Source of the DNA: Martensiomyces pterosporus
Lineage: Eukaryota; Kickxellomycota; Kickxellomycetes; Kickxellales; Kickxellaceae
Assembly: GCA_025201845.1 (NCBI GenBank)
Contig: MU603980.1
Span: 47,361-111,360, forward strand
Direction: 5' to 3'
Length of the DNA: 64,000 nt
Part shown: piece after piece, positions 30,285-39,800 of the stretch
Numbering within the stretch: position 1 is the first letter of the stretch
How the letters are laid out: each line of letters begins with the position of its first letter
The notes under the pieces: model-generated
What the model was told of the DNA's origin: nothing
Database searches by the model: none
What the model saw: only the letters and a program-made list of their open reading frames with translations
Translations under genes and position numbers: made by a program

Positions 30285-31694
30285 TTATTGCTCCTCAGCA
30301 ATGGCGTGCTCGTTGATGGACTCGAGGCTGGCCATGAGGTGGGCGTTGGCAATGCGACGCTCGCGCTCGGCCTCCAGCTGTCCGTAGAGGAGATAGAGGG
30401 CCTTCTCGTTGCACTCGGGCGTGCCCGTGATGGTGAACAGGCGCTCGCCGCCCTCGCTCTCGGAGGCCTTGGCGATGGAGATGCGCGAGCCGGAGAGGCG
30501 GCGGATCTCGGTGATGCGCGAGCCGCCCTTGCCGATGATGCACCCGACCATGTCGCCAGGGATTGCGATTTCCTGGGTGCGGATGTTGGTGACCAGGGCG
30601 GCGGGGTCGATGCCGCGCTGGGCCTGGACGCTGACTGACTGGGAGCGAAGACGCGAGCCAGCAAGGGCAGTGGCGTGGGGCACGTATCCAGGAGGGGTGA
30701 TTGCGCCAGAGTCGTGGGCGGCTGGGAAGGCGACAGAGCGGCGGGGCGGCATGGGCATGGACGAGGTGAGGAACTCGGCAGGGTTGCTGGCGCGGGTGAC
30801 AGACACAGTGTGCGAGCGGTGGCGGCTGAGGGTGGCAGCAACAGAGGACACAGGGGCAGCAGGCACGCGGTCAATGTCGGAGTGGGTAAAGTCGACGGAC
30901 GCACGCATGTTGTTGACGTAGGGGTTCGAAGTCGACGACACAGTGGGGACGCGGGTCGCTGGGTTGTAGAGGACGGTGCCGACGCCGCGCTCCCAGTCCT
31001 CAATGAGGCACTTTCCAATCTCCTCGATGGCAATGCGGATGGCCTCGACGCTGCCGTGGACCTCAACCACGCGCTCGGTCGACTGAGGGAGCATCTCCTT
31101 GGTAGCCACAAGGCGGGCGTTGGAGGTGTCTTGGATGTGCTTGATCTTGAGGCCCTGGCGGCCGATGATGGTTCCCATCAGGTTGTGCGAGATGAGGATG
31201 CGCACAACGGTCTGAAGAGGCGGGGTTGTTGGCTGGAGCCCAGGGTGGGTGGCAACAGCCATAGGGTTCTCGACCAGCGTCTGCGCAACCAGCTGGTACG
31301 CATGCGCAACGTTGACCAGGAAGCCGGTGACCGAGAGGACACGGTCGTGGACACCAGGGACCACCTTTGAGACGCCTGCCTTGACGTTGGCAACGTCACG
31401 CAGATCGGCAACGTTCTTTCCGCCCTTGCCAATGATGACGCCAGCCTCCTTGGTCGACACGAGGGCGCGCAGGGTGAGCTGCGTGTCCTGAATCGATGGC
31501 GCGCCGGCAGTCTTGGTCAGGTCAGCAGTCGACGAATTGGCGCTGTCGTGCTCGGAAGAGCTGCTGCCGGGGTCGGGGAAGGGTGCCTTCACATCGGGGT
31601 TGCTGGCGCCATTGGCAGCGGCTCCGCTGCCGCCGAGGTCGAGAGAAGCAAGCCTCTCGGCAGTGCTGTCGGCTCCGTTGGAGTACTGGGACAT
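30285..31694 (-). CDS. Three-KH-domain RNA-binding protein (PCBP/Rnc1/Pbp2 type)
   Basis: Predicted 469 residues, single exon. KH proteins bind single-stranded C- or U-rich RNA and regulate mRNA stability or translation. Three KH domains are visible, each with its GxxG loop: KH1 at about 72-138 (IIGKGGKNVADLR), KH2 at about 160-228 (IIGRQGLKIKHIQ) and KH3 at about 370-438 (IIGKGGSRITEIR). The arrangement of two close N-terminal KH domains, a disordered linker of about 130 residues and a C-terminal KH matches poly(C)-binding proteins and fungal Rnc1/Pbp2. The N-terminal 65 residues are Ser/Ala-rich. A long antisense frame over this gene is a compositional shadow. Confidence 0.9.
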   Translation of the reverse strand: MSQYSNGADSTAERLASLDLGGSGAAANGASNPDVKAPFPDPGSSSSEHDSANSSTADLTKTAGAPSIQDTQLTLRALVSTKEAGVIIGKGGKNVADLRDVANVKAGVSKVVPGVHDRVLSVTGFLVNVAHAYQLVAQTLVENPMAVATHPGLQPTTPPLQTVVRILISHNLMGTIIGRQGLKIKHIQDTSNARLVATKEMLPQSTERVVEVHGSVEAIRIAIEEIGKCLIEDWERGVGTVLYNPATRVPTVSSTSNPYVNNMRASVDFTHSDIDRVPAAPVSSVAATLSRHRSHTVSVTRASNPAEFLTSSMPMPPRRSVAFPAAHDSGAITPPGYVPHATALAGSRLRSQSVSVQAQRGIDPAALVTNIRTQEIAIPGDMVGCIIGKGGSRITEIRRLSGSRISIAKASESEGGERLFTITGTPECNEKALYLLYGQLEAERERRIANAHLMASLESINEHAIAEEQ

Positions 31695-32967
31695 TGCTGG
31701 TAGCTATACAAAGAAAAAGAGCAGCAGCTGTATGCAGAATAGCATGCTCAGTACCAGAGGCCTCAAGGAAAAAGCACATGCACAGCAAGGCAAACAAACA
31801 GACAAGACTCCACGCACAGTAATCCGCACCCCTCTTCTCTGGCACTTGGCGGCCTGGACAAGCAGTATACGCAGGCAGGGGGACGGAGTGGGCTAGGCAT
31901 GCGGGAGAGGGGGGCATGTAAACAAGCGTCGAGGCTAAATGCCGCGCGCATCCCACACCGCCCTTCTCCTACTGCGCTGCTGGCCAAGCCCTGCCGCCGT
32001 GTTTGGCAGTGCCTCACACATGCCAGGGGAGGTTATCACGGCAGCACCGCCTGGGCGCGAGCACCAGCGGCAGCAATAAAAACGTACCTTTAAGGAAGTA
32101 GACTCGAAAGCGTGTTTTGGGGGGGGGGTTATGCAAAGAGCGTTGCGGCTGAGAAAAAAAGACGGAAATAAAGCCGATTTCAGAGGAGCGGGCCTAATTT
32201 GCTATTTTTTGTTGTTTTGTTTCTAGATGTGCGTGCGCGTAGACAGCCAGGGCAGGCGGTTAGTATGCAATGTGCTGGCTAACAAGCTGGTGCGGGCGGA
32301 CGCAAGGAGGACGGCTCTGCGGCGAAAAGAGAGGGGAGAACAGAAGGGTGTGTGAGAATGAAGGCAGGAGAAATGAGGAGCGAGAGCAGAGGAGTGGAGG
32401 TGGGTGTGAGTGTGAGTGGGCTAATGAGAGGAGAGATGGGAGAAAGAGAGAAGCGGATTCAGAGAGGCGACTATAATTACAAAGTCGGAAGGGGTGAGGT
32501 AGAGGAAGTGGAGTGGAGGAGGAATGTGCAAGCGCCTGCATCTTTTTCTCAAGGCGGGCGCTGTGCCGCAGAGCAGCAGCCATTGGCACAGGGGCTGCCG
32601 CTGCTGCACCCCGCGGAAGGAATTTTTCAGCCAGCGTGGGCTGGGCAGGACTGAGCCAGCGAGCCATCACCACACCACTCCATGTCCAAAACAAACAGAA
32701 AAACATTTCCTGGCTGCACGCGTGCAATTGGCTGTGCTTCGGCGGTTCTCCTGTCCCGTGACGCATGCATTCCAGACATAACTTTGGCTGTGTCGCCTGC
32801 CAGACATGCACGGCGGGCGGGCCGTGTTTTGGGCTTCTTATCTGGCCTCCTGCAGCGCCTTCGTTTCGTCCATCCACGCCTGCGTCCAGGGCACACGCCT
32901 CTCTCCCCTCTCCCTTTCTCCCTCTCTCCTGCTTGTTTCCGTGCACTCTAAGCTAACGCGCCGCTCC
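31695..32967. other. 1.3 kb divergent promoter between the KH-protein and hydrolase genes, with long purine tract
   Basis: No credible gene. Notable items: a run of 10 G at 32119-32128; a strongly purine-rich plus strand from about 32308 to 32520; and a CT-rich leader at 32895-32940 ahead of the hydrolase. ORFs in the region are low-complexity products of the purine/pyrimidine bias. Confidence 0.5.
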
Positions 32968-34086
32968 ATGTTTGCAGACACCTTTGCACTGTCATGCTTT
33001 GTGCCCTCGCGGCTCGACGGCCGGGCGCTCGAAGCGCACGTAACCATCACCAACTCGTACGACCGTGCTGGCTCCTCGCTTGCAGCGGCCTCTGGCAGCA
33101 AAAACCATGGCGGCAGATCCGACGCGCAGAGGGCCATTGTCTATCTCCACCCATACCCGCCGCTGGGAGGACAGGTGCGGAACAACGTCGTGCACGAGCT
33201 GAGCAGCCGCTTCGACAGGCGAGTGTCGCTGACCATAGCCTTCAACCTGAGGGGTGCAGGCAAGTCGGAGGGCAAGACCTCCTGGACCGGATCCCTTGAG
33301 CAGGAGGACCTGCGCACTATACTAGATGCCATCGCCAGCCAGCAGCTCGCACTCCACACACAGCGGCATTCGCCTGAGGAACGCCGCTCGATCATTTTGC
33401 AGATGCAGGCACGAGGCTTTGCTGGATCCGAGGCGAGCGCCGACTCGCTGGCAGCAGTGCCGTTGCCGCATGTATCGCAGGTTCTTCTATGCGGATACAG
33501 CTATGGATCTGTTATTGCATCGTCCATCGCTCCCAGCGACTACCCCAGCCTAACCCTCGACTATGCCTATGTCAGTTTCCCGTACAGCGTGCTGTGGGCT
33601 CTGACCATGCACAGGCGTGGCCAGTACTTGCAGCAGATCATAGCCACTGTTAGTGAATCCGCCGTCTCCTTTGCAAAGCAGGACTGCCTGACACATGCCG
33701 GTACTGGTGCCACAGCTGCCAGCACAATAACTGTGGGCACAGATTCAAGCACCGAGGTCGATAGCAGCAGCAGCAGCAGCAATGCCAATCTCAATGGCAA
33801 CGGCCGTGATGGCGCAGCCAGCCAGACATCCCGCACAGTGTTTGTCGCTGGTACCTCAGACATATTTACATCCATTTCTGCGTATGACAAGTGGTGGAGC
33901 CAGCTGCGAAGCAAGGCAACGCAGGCTGTTCAAGCAGCGCTGGGCGTCCAACCAAGTGTCGCAGGCCATGCTGTTGACCGTGCCCTGACCACCGCAAGAA
34001 TAGAGAATGCCGACCATGGCTGGCTCCGGCGTGAGTGCGAGATCTCGGATGTGATTGAGAACTGGTGGTGGGGCAGCACTGCATGA
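32968..34086 (+). CDS. Alpha/beta-hydrolase fold protein, substrate unknown
   Basis: Predicted 372 residues, single exon. Features of the fold: an early strand and oxyanion region with YLHPYPPLGGQ, a second strand with FNLRGAGKSEG, and the nucleophile elbow GYSYGS (GxSxG) with the candidate catalytic Ser178. Near the C-terminus FVAGTSDIF offers an Asp and ENADHGWLR a His in the expected order. A Ser/Asn-rich, low-complexity insertion interrupts the fold around residues 245-285. No signal peptide is evident, suggesting a cytosolic enzyme. The frame is open upstream to about 32800, so a longer N-terminus (ATG at 32806) is possible; 32968 is chosen because the conserved part starts soon after. 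Esterase or lipase-like activity is inferred only from fold. Confidence 0.75.
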   Translation: MFADTFALSCFVPSRLDGRALEAHVTITNSYDRAGSSLAAASGSKNHGGRSDAQRAIVYLHPYPPLGGQVRNNVVHELSSRFDRRVSLTIAFNLRGAGKSEGKTSWTGSLEQEDLRTILDAIASQQLALHTQRHSPEERRSIILQMQARGFAGSEASADSLAAVPLPHVSQVLLCGYSYGSVIASSIAPSDYPSLTLDYAYVSFPYSVLWALTMHRRGQYLQQIIATVSESAVSFAKQDCLTHAGTGATAASTITVGTDSSTEVDSSSSSSNANLNGNGRDGAASQTSRTVFVAGTSDIFTSISAYDKWWSQLRSKATQAVQAALGVQPSVAGHAVDRALTTARIENADHGWLRRECEISDVIENWWWGSTA

Positions 34087-34305
34087 ATTACCGGGCCTGC
34101 CAACTGAACTCGTCGGACAAGCCCGCTGCTTTCTCTCCAGTAGCTAGCTGCTTCCGGTTCTTGCTCTTGCTTTTGTAATTTAGTATTATACTGGAGCCAC
34201 GCACACCCTTGTTCTTTAGCAGATTGCAGCACGTAGAGAGGGCAGCCAAACAGCACCATTTTGTGCAAAACGGCAAAAAAAAAAATGCCTGCCGCTCACC
34301 CCGAG

Positions 34306-36000
34306 TCAGTGCGCTGCATGCCCAAGAAAGACATTTGGATAGAACCGAATGCCCTCAACGCTCTCATCTCGGCACACACGGCCGGCGCGTTCGCACAGCC
34401 ATAAATGCTCCTCAGCTAGTGTTAGCGGACACTCCTCAATCGTCGCCAGATCGTTTGCTGTGATGGGCCCAAAGCTGCTTACGTAGCTGTCGATTCGGCT
34501 GATTATCGACGCATCGCTTGCAGAGCTTGCATCCTCCAGCACAAGCAGGCCGCTTGGGTACTGGCGAAGCCGAAGCAGCAGGTTGAGCTGCTCAAACTTT
34601 CTGCACGCCTGGACAAAGTCGGCTGGGTAGACAAGCGAGAACTCGCGCGCACGATTGTATAGACAGTACGCATCGACAAGAGCAACCGTCCCACCGCTTT
34701 GGGACACGTAATTCTCAAGGTACTCGCACAGCTCGCGCGCAAGCTCCTCGTGGAACACTGCACCTGCAGTGTCCTTTGTGACAGGACTGTCAATTCCCAG
34801 GTCTAGAAGGTACTGCTTGAACGCATCGGCTCGCTCGGCATTATCCTCATCGCCGTCGCCCTTGCCCTTGCTGCGCAGCTTGCTGGCAGCGGGCGAGTTC
34901 AGCTGAGTAGCAATGTGCTCAGCCAGCCCAACAATCTCATTTGCCTTTGCGACCAGCGCATCGAGGTCCGAAAAGGCCGTGTTGAGCGCCGCATCCCTTG
35001 CGCGCTCGCTCTCATGTGCTGCACTAACAATAGTTGAGATGCCGCCAATAGTTGGCCGGCGCTCTCCAGCAAAGGGCGCGCCTGCCGTCATGGATGACTG
35101 GGCCGTCGGTGACTCTAGGGAGACACCAGCACTGGCAGCAGTCCAAGCTTTATCGCTGATGGCCTCCTTGAGTGCGCTGTAAAAGGACGACGACCCGCCA
35201 GCTCGGAAGGACAGCTTGATAGGCTCGTTAGCTGCATCGCCATCGCTGTCGGCCGACTCTTGCCCCGTCGAAGACATCCGCCGTGGGATGACATCTCTGA
35301 CTCCAAACTCGCCCTGCTGGCCTGAGTCTGGCGGTAGGAGCACGTTGTCGCACATCTCGCATCGGGCCATGCTTGCGTGGTTGTCAAATGTGCACACGGG
35401 ACAAGCAATAGACTGCTCCGAGTCGTCTATCAGGCTGCCTCGGCTGCCGCTGGCGTATGGACCACTACGCATCCCATTGGCTCTAGCCATTGGCTCTTGA
35501 GCTGGAACCCCGCACAGGCCACACTTCGACACGCCTCTGTTGACGTGGTCGCAGATAGTGCACTTCCACTGGAGCTGGCTAATATCAGGCACAGACTTTG
35601 AGTGGGCAACACCGGGTGGATTTGGTGCCATGCCTGGTGCTCCATTCATGTATTGCACTCGGCCGTTGCGGCTGGGCTCGGCCGCTGGCGCTGATGTCTG
35701 GCTGCCGCTGCCGCCTGTCGCTGGGTTGAGGTAGATGTGGATTTTGGCCGAGGAGTACAGAAACCCGCTGTGCGCTGAGCACCGCTGAATCCTCGATATA
35801 TCAAGCGCCAGCGACCTGTGCCGAGGGAGAAGCTGGTCGACGTACACTATGCGGTGAGTTGTCAGGTATACCGTGCCGCTATCATGCTCTTCGTCTCGCT
35901 CGGCGCCCTTGTACAGCCCTACTTTGTTTTGAATGCTGACTATCTTTTCGCCGTTCTCCAGCAGCGGCCGGAGTGTTGGTGCTAGCTCAACAGGATCCAT
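34306..36000 (-). CDS. VPS36: ESCRT-II subunit Vps36 (GLUE domain with two NZF fingers)
   Basis: Predicted 564 residues, single exon. Vps36, with Vps22 and Vps25, forms ESCRT-II, which sorts ubiquitinated membrane cargo into multivesicular endosomes. The split GLUE (PH-like) domain starts at the N-terminus, with YLTTHRIVYVD near 45-55. Two NZF zinc fingers are inserted: NZF1 about 147-168 (CTICDH, then CGLC) and NZF2 about 196-220 (CPVCTF, then CEMC), with four cysteines each. This layout is the one seen in yeast Vps36 rather than animal EAP45, which lacks the fingers. The Vps36/EAP30 winged-helix region occupies about 320-560. It is convergent with the hydrolase gene. Confidence 0.93.
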   Translation of the reverse strand: MDPVELAPTLRPLLENGEKIVSIQNKVGLYKGAERDEEHDSGTVYLTTHRIVYVDQLLPRHRSLALDISRIQRCSAHSGFLYSSAKIHIYLNPATGGSGSQTSAPAAEPSRNGRVQYMNGAPGMAPNPPGVAHSKSVPDISQLQWKCTICDHVNRGVSKCGLCGVPAQEPMARANGMRSGPYASGSRGSLIDDSEQSIACPVCTFDNHASMARCEMCDNVLLPPDSGQQGEFGVRDVIPRRMSSTGQESADSDGDAANEPIKLSFRAGGSSSFYSALKEAISDKAWTAASAGVSLESPTAQSSMTAGAPFAGERRPTIGGISTIVSAAHESERARDAALNTAFSDLDALVAKANEIVGLAEHIATQLNSPAASKLRSKGKGDGDEDNAERADAFKQYLLDLGIDSPVTKDTAGAVFHEELARELCEYLENYVSQSGGTVALVDAYCLYNRAREFSLVYPADFVQACRKFEQLNLLLRLRQYPSGLLVLEDASSASDASIISRIDSYVSSFGPITANDLATIEECPLTLAEEHLWLCERAGRVCRDESVEGIRFYPNVFLGHAAH

Positions 36001-36834
36001 GCAGACTGCGTGTGTATGTATGTATGTATGTGTATGTTCGTTGTGCCTAGCAATAGTGCAGAGTTGTCAGCAGTGGTGCAGCATAAGAGAGGTTTGCTAC
36101 CGCGGTCCGTGGCGCCTCTGTGCCCGCGCCAGCACTTGCCAGCGCAAACCTCTTTGCGGCAAACATGCTTGTTCATGGGCAGATCCACGTGAGCATGCGT
36201 GTCTATCTGCTTGCGTATATGGCGAGCACGCCCGCTGCAGCCCGCGTTGGCTTCCCCGAGCTCGGTGTGGAATGGGCAAAACGCGATGCCGCCATTTCTG
36301 CTGCCCACTACTGCTCGCTCCTCCAAAACTACCAAGGTCGTTGGCAGCAGCCGTTTCGAACTGTTTGAGGAGAGCAGTGCCAGCACGTCACAGCGGCGGA
36401 AATACCTTTTCCCCGGAAGCCTGATCTCGCAGTCCGCATTTGGGGCTCGCAGGGCCACCGCGTTTGCGCGCGGCTGGCCGCGGGAAAAGAAGGGGCAAGC
36501 TTGGATGGCTGCCGCAGCAGCACCGCCATTGGACGGTATTTGCGCATGTGGTTTCCTCTTTCTCTCCGCTGCTTCGCCCGCTCGCCCTCGCTTGCGGCCT
36601 AGATAATCGCCTTCTGCCTGCCTGTGTCCATCCTCTGCCTCCATCAGCACTCTTTTGCTTCTTTTCTTTTTAGAGTAAATGTGGCCGTAATGCAAGGTCC
36701 AGCTGAGCACACGAGCTAACAAACAACCTTCTGCACTCTAACCCACTCTTACCCAGGCATCCCTAGATCGCCACTTCACGTGTTTACTATTTCCGTTGCT
36801 ATTGATATACGCCTACTTCGTCGTCCCTTATTTG
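36001..36834. other. Divergent promoter between VPS36 and the Zn cluster factor, with (GTAT)n repeat
   Basis: A GTAT microsatellite of four to five units lies at 36012-36031, just upstream of the VPS36 start. No gene is seen in the remainder, which serves two divergent promoters; the stretch at 36640-36670 is T-rich. Confidence 0.45.
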
Positions 36835-39800
36835 ATGTCTTTCCAGCGAGATACTAGCTCGGCTGGTGGCTCCAACTTGGCTCAGCGTCAGAGCAGCATG
36901 AGAATGGAGTCGTCGCTGTTCCAACCGCAGGACAGCGTGTGGAACAGCAGCCCCGCTTCTCCCATGATCACTCACAATAATGCAGCAGCAGCAGCAGCAG
37001 CAGCAGCAGGGTCGGATGGCAAGCGTCAGAGGGTTTCGCGTGCATGCGACAGATGTAGGCGCAAGAAGGTCAAGTGCGACGGTGCCCGTCCTGTGTGCAG
37101 CCATTGCCAGGTGCTTGGCTGCTCGTGCACCTATCTCGACGCGACCAAGAAGCGCGGCCCACCAAAGGGCTATATAGAGGCTATAGAGAACAGGCTACAC
37201 ACGATGGAGGGCCTTCTCTCGGGGCTGGCCAACAGTGACTCCAATGCCGCTCGATATATCCTGGCTGCAATGCGCGATGCTGAGGATGGGAATGCGCTTG
37301 TTGCTGATTCAAACGGCAGGCTCTTTGGAGACACGACCGTGGCTGATCTAGAAACTAGGGCTGCACAGACACAGGACAGCGCCGAAGGTGTTCAGAGCGA
37401 CGCAATCACCAACGATCCTAGCACGCATCCACACCCCACTGGCAGCGACATCCCAAATGCCGCAACCGACAGCAGCAGCACTGCAAAAGACCCCGCTGCC
37501 AATACGCGCAAAGATGGACGGCCGAGTGAAGCAGCAAGAGGCCCAAAGGATTGCACAGTCGACGAGTGCACCGATGTGGACTGCTCAGAGCACCTAACAC
37601 ACTTGGAAAAGGGCGTCGGCCATCTGACTCTTGACCCGACCGGCGCGTTGCGTTACTTGGGCGACAGCAGCGGCTGGTACATTATAAACCGTAGCCTTGT
37701 GTCTTCTGAGTCGAGCCCGCGATTGACGAAAGGCGTGGATGGTGCATTTAGATGGCCGCCGATCACCTCGATTCCAACCCGCGAGAGCGAGTCTGCTGAG
37801 CACGCTAGCAGCCACGGCGCCAGCAATGCCGTCAGCAGCGCAGGCGACGATGCTGGCTCTAAGGCCAATCCCGGCGCGAGTGGCGTGACTAACGCGTCTC
37901 ATAGTGCCGGCTCGGGCTCTGGTGCAGGCCCTTCTGCCGACGGTGCTGTGAGTTCGGGAGCAGCCGGCGGATCCATCGGCTGCCAGGCGTCGAAAGAAAA
38001 GCCTTGCGTCGTCGCTGTACCGCGCAATATGCCTCCCTGCGGAAAGCCACCAATGCCCGACGCCGACGAAGCGTATCGGCTGATCCAGCTCTACTTCCGC
38101 TACGTGCACCCTGTCTTTCCTATACTCTACAAATCGTATTTCCTCGAAAAGTTCTTTTGCAAGGAGAACCGCCCGTCCCCGGCACTAATGTCCGCCGTAT
38201 ACGCTGCAGCATCGACGTACAAGGCGAGAGAGGCCAAGTGCGAACGCGACCTTGCGCGAGTGCGCATTCAAATGGCGGTTCACTTCCAGCGCGCAAAGCT
38301 GTACTTGGACGAGCAGTATACTCTCAACACAACGGCATCTATATTGACACTGCTGCTGATGTCTGTCTACGAGCAGGGGACGATGTCGACGAGGAGCTGG
38401 CTGTACTCTGGAATGGCCATCCGCAAAGCGTACGACCTCGGGCTCCATCGTGACGTGGGCATCTCAAAGCACAACGGCCCGTCAGTTCTCTCGCGCACTG
38501 AATCGGAGGTCCGGCTAAGGGCATGGTGGGGCTGTTACATCATGGACATCATGGTCAGCGCAACGCTCGGTCGCCCAACAACCATCCATGACTTCACATT
38601 TGATGCGCCGTTCCCCACTAATTACGGCGAAGACGGGGATGAGCTGCTTGTCGAGTCGTCTCTGAGCGATTCGCCCGCCACAGATGTGACCACGTATACA
38701 CCGGGCACGCTTTATGCTACAAACGGTCCGCAGAGCACCTCACACGCGTCGCAACAGCAGCAGCCGCCGCCGCCACCGCCACACCACGAGAAGAGGCAGC
38801 AGGAGGCCATGCATGACCACGCAGCAGCAGCGCAGGAGCCCTCTGAGCAGATGCAGGAGCCCACAGCGAATGTTGCTGTGGTCGAGCGACTGCGAGACTA
38901 TGTGTCCCTAAGTGTTGGCGAATCAGAGTCGGACGGATCAGATATTGAGGGCGATGAGGAGTTTGGCGAGCGCCGGCCACAAGAGGGAAAACCACTCGGC
39001 GCTTACTATCTCGAGCTGCTCCACATCCTCGGCCACATCCTGACTGAGATGTACGCTTGCAAGCCGCATCGCAGCTATATAGCAAAGTACTGTCTGCATG
39101 ATCTGCACTCTCGAACCGAGCGGCTTATTACGCTTGACCATGAGCTGCGGCAGTGGAAGATGTCTCTGCCATCCGTCCTACAGTACCCTGTGGATGACAT
39201 CCTTGGTGCGCGGCCTGCTCGCTGTGTGTATATCGCGCTGATTCATCTGGTGTACTACACTGCAATGATCCTTCTCCACCGGCCCTTTATTTCGCGCCTT
39301 GGCGACCAGCACAGCTCGGCATCCCATGGCGGAACCACGCCTCTTGATGACAGAGCCATGCATTCCGACGCCAAGCGTACCCCCGAGGCCGGGCTCAGCC
39401 AGGAGGACGGTCCTGACAGCCCAGCAAGCGGCGGGTCGTCTTCGCGATCAAACACAACCTCCCCGCTTCCCTCCCATGGAATCTGCACGCTCTCGGCGCA
39501 GATGATATCGCTGATCGGGCAAGCTATCATCCAGGACTCGCGCATCTTCATCATGCCGTTCTTGACGTTTATGATGTTTACGGCTGGCACGCTACACCTA
39601 AACAACGTCATTGTCGCTGCCGACAGCTGGATCGCGCGGCGCTTCCTCAAGCGTACGCTCAACGTCATGAGTCGCCTCGGTGCGCACTGGCAAGTGTCGT
39701 ACAAGTGCTACACAATGCTTAACACGCTGGTGCGTGCAAACAGGATCGGGCTCGACCAAGTCATCGAGGATAGCGAGGCAGGCATTCGCGTTATCAAAGA

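Noticed and set aside
30152..31694. Long antisense frames across the KH-protein gene (319 residues minus frame, 231 residues plus frame)
   Set aside because: They overlap a gene with three clear KH domains, are dominated by Ser/Pro/Arg or Gly/Val/Asp, and arise from GC-rich third positions.
32260..32946. 228-residue minus-strand frame between the KH and hydrolase genes
   Set aside because: Its C-terminal half is Ser/Pro/Leu repeats dictated by the purine tract; no motif.
36355..36372. Possible T-arm at CGTTTCGAACTG
   Set aside because: Flanks do not form the acceptor or anticodon stems of a tRNA.
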